Source: Desulfovibrio sp. (GTDB taxonomy: Bacteria > Desulfobacterota > Desulfovibrionia > Desulfovibrionales > Desulfovibrionaceae). From it: a stretch of DNA of 5,148 nt. The notes under the pieces are model-generated. The model was not told the DNA's origin. It saw nothing but the letters and a program-made list of their open reading frames with translations, and made no database searches. The translations under genes were made by a program, and so were the position numbers. The stretch covers positions 1 to 5,148 of the forward strand of contig JAIWOE010000240.1 in NCBI GenBank assembly GCA_020217165.1. Direction: 5' to 3'. Shown one piece after another: positions 1 to 5,148 of the stretch (positions are counted from its first letter, which is position 1; each line of letters begins with the position of its first letter).

Positions 1-2
1 AC

Positions 3-704
3 GGTATCGTCACGTTGCCCCTCATTGGGGACGTGATGGCCGCCCACAAGACCATTCCTGAATTGCACAAGGAAATTGACGTGATGTACGACAATTTCCT
101 CACCGGGCTGCATGTGGATCTCTTCCTGGAGCAGTCCACCGGCGCCGTGGTGTACGTCATGGGCGCGGTGAATGCCCCCGGCTCCATGGACATCCGCACG
201 CCCATCACGGTGCTGGACGCCGTGGCCCGGGCTGGCGGGCTCACCACCCAGGCCCGGCCGTCCAAGATTGTGGTCTTCCGCAAGCCCCTGCCCAACCGCC
301 GCGTGGAAGAAATGCCACCTGCGGAGCAGCCCAAGCGGCTGGTGTTGTGCTGCCCGGGCAACGATGTGGAAGAGCCGCCCATGCGTGTGGTGGACCCCAA
401 GGAGCAACTGCCTGACCGCACCCTCATGGCCCGTGGCTACGACCTGGAAAAGGCCATGCATGGCGAGGACACAGGCGAGCACTTCTGGCTGAAGCCTGAC
501 GACATCGTCTTCGTGCCGCGGCGTGAAACCGCCAAGTGGGGAGAAATCATGCGAGAAGTGGCGGATATCTTCCTGTTCAACGGCTGGGGCATTAGCTTTG
601 GGGCAGACCTCCTGGATGATCCGCTCATCGATCTGGTGCCAGGCAAGTCTGTGAATTACTCCGAGTCTCCGGACGGCAAGGCAGAGCGGCAGAACAACCA
701 GTAG
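3..704 (+). CDS. Wza-like polysaccharide export protein with SLBB domain, 5'-truncated
   Basis: C-terminal 233 residues of an outer-membrane polysaccharide export protein; the true start lies upstream, since the frame is open to the window edge. The first visible residues (GIVTLPLIGDV) match the end of the Poly_export (PF02563) domain, followed by a helix (PELHKEIDVMY). An SLBB-type domain starts near residue 47 (VVYVMGAVNAPGSM, then TVLDAVARAGG). It is interrupted at about residues 95-145 by a proline- and charge-rich stretch containing LCCPGNDVEEPP, and finishes with FWLKPDDIVFVPRR, the usual L+PGD-IYVP strand. An amphipathic end (DIFLFNGWGISFGADLL) may be the outer-membrane or oligomer contact. 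Known family members form the periplasmic/outer-membrane channel for capsule or exopolysaccharide. The next gene is its expected partner, a GumC/Wzz protein. Family assignment is secure; the polymer is unknown. Confidence 0.9.
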   Translation, partial: GIVTLPLIGDVMAAHKTIPELHKEIDVMYDNFLTGLHVDLFLEQSTGAVVYVMGAVNAPGSMDIRTPITVLDAVARAGGLTTQARPSKIVVFRKPLPNRRVEEMPPAEQPKRLVLCCPGNDVEEPPMRVVDPKEQLPDRTLMARGYDLEKAMHGEDTGEHFWLKPDDIVFVPRRETAKWGEIMREVADIFLFNGWGISFGADLLDDPLIDLVPGKSVNYSESPDGKAERQNNQ

Positions 705-724
705 CAGGGCGAACCGGCATTCCC

Positions 725-773
725 GGGGAGGTCCGGCAGCTCGGGCCGGCTGGCGCCGGCGCCGGACTTCCCC
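725..773 (+). other. Strong intergenic hairpin between export-protein and chain-length genes
   Basis: Bases 725-737 (GGGGAGGTCCGGC) pair with 761-773 (GCCGGACTTCCCC) over 13 base pairs, including one G-U pair. Inside, GCCGGC at 745-750 pairs with GCCGGC at 755-760 around a 4-base loop, leaving a one-sided 7-base bulge (738-744). No T-run follows (a C-run does), so it is not a classical intrinsic terminator. It could be an attenuator, an RNA-processing or stability element, or a remnant of a dispersed palindromic repeat. The pairing is seen directly; any role is inference. Confidence 0.6.
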
Positions 774-819
774 CCCAGGAATCATGGCGTGTTCTCCAGC
801 ATGCACCCCTCCAACAGCA

Positions 820-825
820 GGCGGG
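820..825 (+). promoter_or_regulatory. Weak ribosome binding site for the chain-length protein
   Basis: GGCGGG lies 7 bases before the ATG at 833 and is the only G-rich stretch at a suitable distance. The frame stays open upstream, but there is no better in-frame start codon and the upstream residues do not look like this family. This supports 833 as the start; the next in-frame ATG is at 854. Confidence 0.45.
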
Positions 826-832
826 TTTCAGT

Positions 833-2206
833 ATGATACGCACCGAAGACTACATGCGGGAATTTGTACAGATCTGCTTTGCCCAAAAGCGGATCATCAT
901 CGGCACCACCATTCTGTTCACCCTTGCGGCGGCGGCCATCTGGAAGTTCTATCCGCCCACGTTTGCGGCGGACGGCTCCATTCTGGTCAGGGGCAATCGC
1001 GCCCAGATGGATCCCGGTACCCTGGAAAACGTTCAGGCCCGGATCATGGAAATCACCATGCGCGAGCTGAATACGGAAAAGGAGATGCTGCTTTCCCCTG
1101 ATGTGGTTGGGGAGACCATCAAGCGCATGGCCGCGCAAAATCTGTACTTTACCGAAAGCGATACCAAGGGCGATGCCCTGAAAGATCAGGTGGGGCGGGT
1201 GCAGTCTGGCCTGACCACGGAGATTCTGCCGGAAACCAGCGTGCTCAAGGTGCAATACAAGGACAAAGACCCCCAGCGAGCCCTCAAGGTGCTGGAGAAT
1301 CTGTTCATGCAGTACATTGAATTCCATACCAGTGTGTACAGCTCCGCCAGCGCCAAGGGCTTCTTTGATGAAACGGCCAGGAGCTTCGATGATGAGCTCA
1401 AGGCCAGGGAAGACATGCTGGTGAAGCTGGCCAAGGAAGGCAACACCGCCAATCCCATCCAGGAAATCGAAAGCAACATGCAGGTGCGGCGCAACCTGGA
1501 GCAGCAGCTGGACCTTACACGCAGCCAGTGGATCGAGAAGGATCTGTTCGTCAAGCATCTGCGCGAGGTGTTGGCCTCCCAGGAAGTGCAGTTCTATTCC
1601 TTCATCGAAAATGAATCCATCCGCCTGCTGGGCGAAAAAGTGCAAACCCTGGTACTGGAACGTGGACAGTTGCTGCGCATTTACAGCGAAGGCAGCGAGA
1701 AGGTGCGCCGGGTGGACGAGCACATCAAGGAGGCGTACGCCGCTCTGAAGTCCGAAGTGATCGACTACACCACCAGCCAGGAAACCCAGCTGAACATCCT
1801 GCGCGACCAGATCGAAAGCCTGGAGGTGCGGTTGGAGGAAATCAACGCGCGCAATCTGGCGCTGCAGGAAACCGTCATCGCCAACCAGCGGGTCCAGCGC
1901 GAGGCCGATTTGCTCAAGCTTTCCTACGATACTTTTGCCCGACGCCGGGAAGAGGCGCGGGTGTCCGGTTCCGGCGGGGATGCCCTCTTCAGCGTCAGCG
2001 TGCTGTCGCGCCCCTTCTTCTCCGGCGCGCCCGTGTTCCCGCGCTCCAACATCCTGTTCGTAGGCGCCCTGGTGGGGCTTATTACCGGGTTCAGCCTGGG
2101 GTTTTTACGGGAATACTTTGATCACACCTTCAAAAAGCCGGAGGATGTGGCCAAGTTTGCGGATTTACCGACAATCATGTCCATCCCGCATTGGAACGCC
2201 AAATAG
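833..2206 (+). CDS. GumC/Wzz-type polysaccharide chain-length (co-polymerase) protein
   Basis: 457-residue inner-membrane protein of the polysaccharide co-polymerase group, which sets chain length and links cytoplasmic synthesis to the Wza channel. A short cytoplasmic start is followed by a transmembrane helix at about 21-40 (IIIGTTILFTLAAAAIWKFY) and a Wzz-type strand region (FAADGSILVRG). Next comes the DPQRALKVLENLF region at 146-158, then long coiled coils at about 180-245 and 315-375. The GNVR-like segment (VSVLSRPFFSGAPVFPRS, 388-405) leads into a second membrane helix at about 406-425. The protein ends 33 residues later at IPHWNAK, just where a BY-kinase domain would begin in Wzc-like proteins. 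No Walker motif or tyrosine tail is present, so it is the kinase-less GumC form. Any cognate kinase must be encoded elsewhere. Start chosen at 833 from the weak GGCGGG and the fit of the N-terminus. Confidence 0.92.
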   Translation: MIRTEDYMREFVQICFAQKRIIIGTTILFTLAAAAIWKFYPPTFAADGSILVRGNRAQMDPGTLENVQARIMEITMRELNTEKEMLLSPDVVGETIKRMAAQNLYFTESDTKGDALKDQVGRVQSGLTTEILPETSVLKVQYKDKDPQRALKVLENLFMQYIEFHTSVYSSASAKGFFDETARSFDDELKAREDMLVKLAKEGNTANPIQEIESNMQVRRNLEQQLDLTRSQWIEKDLFVKHLREVLASQEVQFYSFIENESIRLLGEKVQTLVLERGQLLRIYSEGSEKVRRVDEHIKEAYAALKSEVIDYTTSQETQLNILRDQIESLEVRLEEINARNLALQETVIANQRVQREADLLKLSYDTFARRREEARVSGSGGDALFSVSVLSRPFFSGAPVFPRSNILFVGALVGLITGFSLGFLREYFDHTFKKPEDVAKFADLPTIMSIPHWNAK

Positions 2207-2300
2207 ACGGCTCCTGCAACGTGTGGTAGGATAGGCTGCGCGCTTTGCACTGCGCTCCGGCGTGGGCCAGGCGCGCTGCGACACGTACAAAGGACTGAAT
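2207..2300 (+). other. Intergenic gap between chain-length protein and sugar transferase
   Basis: 94 bases with no supported gene. They hold repeated GC-alternating patches (GCGCGC at 2238-2243 and 2271-2276, which could pair around a long loop) and the ribosome binding site at 2289-2294. No T-run terminator and no convincing promoter is visible, so the genes on either side are probably in one transcript. Confidence 0.4.
2289..2294 (+). promoter_or_regulatory. Ribosome binding site that decides the sugar transferase start
   Basis: AAAGGA ends 6 bases before the ATG at 2301, a well-placed Shine-Dalgarno sequence. An upstream in-frame GTG at 2262 would add 13 residues (MGQARCDTYKGLN), but has no matching site at good spacing and its residues do not look like the family. 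The ATG at 2301 is therefore preferred, giving 360 residues. Confidence 0.7.
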
Positions 2301-3383
2301 ATGCAGCCTTATTTGCAGGTCGCCCGAAAGAACCAGCGCAGCTTCGCCTCCCCGGAGGGGGTGCGGCAGTATGGATATTCCCGGGGGTCTTTCCTCACCA
2401 TCACCTTATTTAATATGGTGCTTTCCTCCATCCTGCTGCTGCTGGCGTTGCCGGTGATGTTGATTATTGCCCTCGTGGTCAAGTTGCGGGACGGCGGGCC
2501 GGTGCTCTACTTCGGCACCCGCCTGGGCCTGGGGGGTAAGCCCTTCAAGATGATTAAAATCCGCACCCTGCCCGTGGGGGCAGACAAGCTCATCGGTGCG
2601 GAAATGTTATCCCATCAGCACAAGCTCACCACACCGTTCAGCAAGCTGTTGCGAGACACCCGGCTGGATGAGCTGCCGCAGCTGTTCAATGTCCTTAAGG
2701 GCGACATGGACTTCGTGGGCCCCCGGCCGGAGCGGCCCGAGGTATACGCCAAGCTCTGCAAGCAGATTCCCAATTATGAGGAGCGGTTTCGGGTTCGGCC
2801 CGGTCTTATCGGCTATGCCCAGCTGTTCACCCCCCACAGCTGCCCCAAACGCATCCGCGCCTTCATTGACAACAAGTACGTCCACCTCAAACGCAGTATC
2901 ATCTGGGATCTGGTCATCGTGGTGTTCACCGGGCTGGTGCTCACCCGTGCGGTACTCCTCAAGGGGGGGGCGTTTGTCTGGCGCAACGTGGTCAAGGCCT
3001 GGCTGCTCAAGGATTACATGGAACGCCGGGAGCTTGAGCGCGTGGCCCAGCGCCATGCCTCCCTGTGCTTGCGGATTTTCAGTGAATCGGATCAGGTCTG
3101 CCAAGGAGATTTTACCTTGGTGGACATGAATGAAGAGTACGTGAAAATCTATTCGGACATGGACCTGGCGGACCAGAGTATCCGCATTTACAGGCTGGAA
3201 AACGTCTCCAGACGGCTGGGGAAGAAAAAACGAAAGCGCTGCACCGTGATGGGCGAGGTGGTCCGCAAGCGGGAGCTCCCCAATGCAGGCCCGCGGTTTG
3301 TGTACATCATCCGGTACAAGGCCATCAGTCAGCTGAATCAGTATCTTGTGGATCAGTACTTTTTGCACAAGAGCATAGTGTAG
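2301..3383 (+). CDS. Priming sugar transferase (monotopic phosphoglycosyl transferase) with PilZ-like C-terminal extension
   Basis: 360 residues. The N-terminal two thirds is a bacterial sugar transferase (PF02397), which moves a sugar 1-phosphate from a nucleotide sugar to undecaprenyl phosphate at the inner membrane. It has one hydrophobic segment at 33-60 broken by Pro51, as in the re-entrant helix of PglC-like enzymes, without the four extra N-terminal helices of WbaP/WcaJ. Motifs: GPVLYFGTRLG (66-76), KIRTL (86-90), LDELPQLFNVLKGDM (122-136) with the catalytic Asp123-Glu124 pair, VGPRPERPE (139-147), and RVRPGLIGYAQLF (164-176). Divergences include Asn38 where a KRxxD-type Asp is usual, and Ile170 where Thr is usual. 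Residues about 240-357 are extra: RRELERVAQR (242-251) carries RxxxR twice. Then DMNEEY (275-280) sits where PilZ domains have D/NxSxxG, followed by alternating strands and a closing helix (SQLNQYLVDQYF). The next gene starts 3 bases after the stop, in the same frame. Sugar specificity cannot be read. Confidence 0.9.
   Translation: MQPYLQVARKNQRSFASPEGVRQYGYSRGSFLTITLFNMVLSSILLLLALPVMLIIALVVKLRDGGPVLYFGTRLGLGGKPFKMIKIRTLPVGADKLIGAEMLSHQHKLTTPFSKLLRDTRLDELPQLFNVLKGDMDFVGPRPERPEVYAKLCKQIPNYEERFRVRPGLIGYAQLFTPHSCPKRIRAFIDNKYVHLKRSIIWDLVIVVFTGLVLTRAVLLKGGAFVWRNVVKAWLLKDYMERRELERVAQRHASLCLRIFSESDQVCQGDFTLVDMNEEYVKIYSDMDLADQSIRIYRLENVSRRLGKKKRKRCTVMGEVVRKRELPNAGPRFVYIIRYKAISQLNQYLVDQYFLHKSIV
2963..2970 (+). 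repeat. Homopolymer of eight G inside the sugar transferase gene
   Basis: Eight G in a row encode part of Lys-Gly-Gly-Ala (residues 221-224), directly after the catalytic domain and before the PilZ-like extension. One added G would bring a TGA at 3035-3037 into frame. One lost G would run to the TGA ending at 3129. Either change removes the whole extension but keeps all sugar transferase motifs. Tracts of this length can slip in some bacteria; whether this one does is not known. Confidence 0.55.
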
Positions 3384-3386
3384 CCC

Positions 3387-4388
3387 ATGCAGCAACCACC
3401 TTCGCCGCGATTTTCCATTGTCATTCCATGCTGGAACGAGGCCGCCAACCTGGCCGCCTGCGTAGCGTCCATCCAGATTGCCGCCGCCAGCGGGCATCAG
3501 GTGGAAATCATCCTGGTGGACAACGGCTCCAGCGATGCCTCCGTGGCCATTGCCAGGGAGCTTGGGGTGCAGGTGCTGGAGAACACCACCGGCCGCCGCG
3601 TGGCCATCGCCGCCCTGCGCAACCGCGGCGCCGCCGCGAGCCGTGGGGAAATCCTCTGTTTTCTGGATGCGGACATGCGGGTGCCCCCCGACTGGCTGGA
3701 TGCGCTGGAATCCCACTTCGCCACCGGCCATGTCGGCCTGCTGGGATTTGTGGAAACCACCCCCCGCAGTGAGGCAGAAGGCGGGCACGCCGTCCCCTGG
3801 GTGGCCCGGGTCTGGGGGCAACGCTTTGCCCTGCGCCGCGTAGGGGTGCGGGCGGTGGACTTTTTGCCCGGCCGCAACATGAACCTCCCCAGGGCCACCT
3901 TTGCCGCCCTGGGCGGATTTGACGAAACCCTGCACACCAGCGAAGACAAGGACTTCACCCTGCGCGCCAGGGATGCTGGCCTGAGCGTCCTTTCCTCTGA
4001 CCGGATCGTGCTCGTGCACACGGGCTACGAACACAGCCTTGCGGAGTTTTTGCGCAAGGAGTTCTGGCGCCAGGGCGGCAGCCTGGCCTTTGCCAGAAAA
4101 CACAAATTCCGGCAGCGAACCCTGCGCCAGCCCCTGATGGCAGCCTGGCATTTCTGGTGCTTGGTGGTCCTGGCCGCCTGCCCTCTAGGATTGGGGACAA
4201 CACAGGGCATGGCCTGGCTGGCCATGCTCTGGGGCACGCCCTCCGCCGCCTCTGTCTGGATGAGCCCGGCGCGTCGCAAGCCATGGCTGGCCATGCAACT
4301 CACGGTCCTGGAATTTATCCGCTGGAATGTGGCCGGCGTGGCCCTGGCGCGCCAGGTGGTCCAGGAGCTCAACCCGGTGAAGCGCTGA
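3387..4388 (+). CDS. Family 2 glycosyltransferase
   Basis: 333-residue GT2 enzyme (GT-A fold, PF00535-like), expected to transfer a sugar from a nucleotide donor onto the lipid-linked chain at the cytoplasmic face of the inner membrane. The N-terminus FSIVIPCWNEAANL (9-22) is the classic opening. VDNGSSD (44-50) binds the nucleotide, LDADM (93-97) holds the metal-binding DxD, and GRNMNLPRATFAALGGFDE (162-180) is the acceptor-side motif. SEDKDF (185-190) contains the likely catalytic ED pair. A hydrophobic region at about 250-292, with two possible membrane segments, and a further hydrophobic stretch near 308-320 suggest membrane association. No clear Shine-Dalgarno is seen; the ATG is 3 bases after the preceding stop, so translation is probably coupled. 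Because both genes share a frame, read-through of the TAG at 3381-3383 would fuse them. Donor and linkage cannot be told from sequence. Confidence 0.9.
   Translation: MQQPPSPRFSIVIPCWNEAANLAACVASIQIAAASGHQVEIILVDNGSSDASVAIARELGVQVLENTTGRRVAIAALRNRGAAASRGEILCFLDADMRVPPDWLDALESHFATGHVGLLGFVETTPRSEAEGGHAVPWVARVWGQRFALRRVGVRAVDFLPGRNMNLPRATFAALGGFDETLHTSEDKDFTLRARDAGLSVLSSDRIVLVHTGYEHSLAEFLRKEFWRQGGSLAFARKHKFRQRTLRQPLMAAWHFWCLVVLAACPLGLGTTQGMAWLAMLWGTPSAASVWMSPARRKPWLAMQLTVLEFIRWNVAGVALARQVVQELNPVKR
4376..4380 (+). promoter_or_regulatory. Ribosome binding site for the acetyltransferase, inside the glycosyltransferase end
   Basis: GGTGA lies 10 bases before the ATG at 4391, within the last codons of the glycosyltransferase. 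Together with the 2-base gap between the genes, it supports this start and translational coupling. Confidence 0.4.
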
Positions 4389-4390
4389 CC

Positions 4391-5148
4391 ATGGCCAAGG
4401 ATGCCGCCCCCATCATCCGCCGGCTGGAGTCCTTCGAGGCCGCCCGCCCCATGGCTGCAGCCTGGGATGCCCTGGTGGCTCGCGCCGGGGGGCATATTTT
4501 CATGACCTACGACTGGCTCCGTTGCTGGTGGGAGCACTTTGGCCCGGCCCATGGGCTCAGGCTCCTGGTGGTGGAGTCCGCCGATGGAGAATTGCTGGGC
4601 CTGGCGCCGTGGTATATCGACTGGCGGCGGCACGGGGGCCTTGCTGTCCGTACCCTGTGTCTGGTGGGGGATCGCCATGCCGGCGGGGACTTTTTGGGCA
4701 TGCTCCTTGCGCCAGGGCAGGAACGGGTGGCGCGACTGGTGTATGGGCAACTTTGGCAAGAGTCGGATTGGGATCTGCTGGAATACGGCAATGCCGCGGC
4801 GGAAGATCTGCCCCTGGCCCAGCTGCGGCACTGGCTCAATGCCCGGGGCCTTTCCTTTCTACTCCAGTATTGCCACATCTGCCCCGTGCTGGCCGTGCGC
4901 CCTGCCACGGTGGAAGCCTTTCGGGCCATGCCGGATGTGATCTACAAGAAAATTATCCTCAAGGATCGTGAACGATTCGCCAAGAAGCACGGCATGGTCA
5001 TGCAGCGCGCCGATGCGGCCACCCTGCCAGGATATCTGACACGGTTTTTCGAACTCCACGCCGCCCGCTGGGAAACCCCGGGACAATCGGGGCAATCGGG
5101 GCAGGTGAGCACCTTTGCCGAGCCCCGCCGGCGCAGGTTTTTTGAGGA
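4391..5148 (+). CDS. CelD/BcsL-type GNAT acetyltransferase, 3'-truncated
   Basis: First 252 residues of a protein that runs off the window; relatives are usually about 350-400 residues long. The pattern is that of Acetyltransf_6 (PF13480) proteins, found in exopolysaccharide and holdfast loci and distantly related to FemAB. FMTYDWLRCWWEHFG (37-51) matches the family opening, LRLLVVESADGELLGLAPWY (56-75) is a strand pair, and LVGDRHAGGDFLGMLL (91-106) and DWDLLEYGN (126-134) are conserved core strands. KKIILKDRERFAKKHG (186-201) corresponds to the usual R-L-x-R-x-G region. FFELHAARWETPGQSG (219-234) followed by FAEPRRRRFF (242-251) starts the second GNAT half that binds acyl-CoA. It is probably cytoplasmic and likely acylates an amino sugar or precursor, though the substrate is unproven. 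The gene starts 2 bases after the glycosyltransferase stop. The Caulobacter holdfast protein HfsK belongs to this broad type. Confidence 0.85.
   Translation, partial: MAKDAAPIIRRLESFEAARPMAAAWDALVARAGGHIFMTYDWLRCWWEHFGPAHGLRLLVVESADGELLGLAPWYIDWRRHGGLAVRTLCLVGDRHAGGDFLGMLLAPGQERVARLVYGQLWQESDWDLLEYGNAAAEDLPLAQLRHWLNARGLSFLLQYCHICPVLAVRPATVEAFRAMPDVIYKKIILKDRERFAKKHGMVMQRADAATLPGYLTRFFELHAARWETPGQSGQSGQVSTFAEPRRRRFFE
5084..5101 (+). repeat. Tandem 9-base repeat (CAATCGGGG x2) encoding QSGQSG
   Basis: Two exact copies of CAATCGGGG, followed by CAGG, encode Gln-Ser-Gly-Gln-Ser-Gly at residues 232-237 of the acetyltransferase, in the loop between the ARW helix and the FAEP strand. Gain or loss of a copy keeps the frame, so the loop could vary in length without breaking the protein. 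Confidence 0.6.

Noticed and set aside
832..837. TATGAT resembling a -10 box
   Set aside because: It overlaps the start codon of the GumC-like gene and has no -35-like sequence about 17 bases upstream.
784..1101. Plus-strand frame starting at ATG 784 with AGGA just upstream
   Set aside because: The AGGA-ATG spacing is only 3 bases, the frame overlaps the real gene out of phase, and the product looks like a shadow translation (His/Cys-rich, no motifs).
782..1723. Minus-strand open frame of 313 codons opposite the GumC-like gene
   Set aside because: The plus strand encodes a clear co-polymerase family protein here, and the minus-strand product has no recognisable domain.
2234..2250. Sigma-54-like GG...GC pair (GG 2234-2235, TTTGCAC 2244-2250)
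   Set aside because: The spacing between GG and GC is 11 bases instead of the required 10, and the -24 side does not otherwise match TGGCAC.
2238..2276. Possible stem GCGCGC(TT)/(AG)GCGCGC in the second intergenic gap
   Set aside because: The stem is short, the loop exceeds 20 bases and no T-run follows. Alternating GC sequence pairs easily by chance in this DNA.
2607..4151. Minus-strand open frame of 514 codons spanning parts of the sugar transferase and glycosyltransferase genes
   Set aside because: It lies opposite two well-recognised plus-strand genes and crosses their boundary. Its His/Gly/Ala-rich sequence shows no recognisable motifs; it is explained by GC-rich codon bias.
1..5148. 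CRISPR arrays, tRNA or rRNA genes, insertion sequences, toxin-antitoxin or defence genes
   Set aside because: No repeat-spacer pattern, tRNA-like fold, transposase motif or such gene family was seen. Nearly all of the window is explained by five polysaccharide genes.

Overview
The window is a same-strand run of five genes from an extracellular or capsular polysaccharide locus. It is entered inside the first gene and left inside the last. The DNA is GC-rich with strongly G/C third codon positions, which is why long empty reading frames appear on the minus strand. The gene set suggests a Gram-negative bacterium with an outer membrane: a Wza-type export protein, a GumC/Wzz-type inner-membrane protein, a priming sugar transferase, a GT2 glycosyltransferase and a CelD/BcsL-type GNAT acetyltransferase. 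The overall style resembles Desulfovibrio-like (former Deltaproteobacteria) loci. That placement is an impression from the proteins, not something the sequence proves.

Layout: 1-704, C-terminal part of the Wza-like periplasmic/outer-membrane export protein. 705-832, a 128-base gap holding a strong GC-rich hairpin (725-773). 833-2206, the chain-length/co-polymerase protein, with no fused tyrosine-kinase domain. 2207-2300, a 94-base gap that ends in a good ribosome binding site. 2301-3383, a monotopic phosphoglycosyl transferase with a C-terminal extension of about 120 residues that looks like a degenerate PilZ domain. 3387-4388, a GT2 glycosyltransferase with a hydrophobic C-terminus. 4391-5148, an acetyltransferase cut by the window edge. 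The last three genes are separated by only 2-3 bases and are almost certainly co-transcribed and translationally coupled.

Working model: the sugar transferase loads the first sugar phosphate onto undecaprenyl phosphate. The GT2 enzyme extends it, and the GNAT protein probably decorates an amino sugar or a precursor. The polymer is then exported through the GumC-like and Wza-like proteins. Flippase, polymerase and any separate tyrosine kinase are not in the window.

The most interesting point is the sugar transferase. Its C-terminal part keeps an RxxxR motif and the general PilZ strand pattern, but has a changed second motif (DMNEEY in place of D/NxSxxG). A run of eight G lies exactly between the catalytic part and this extension, so slippage there would remove the extension and leave the enzyme core.
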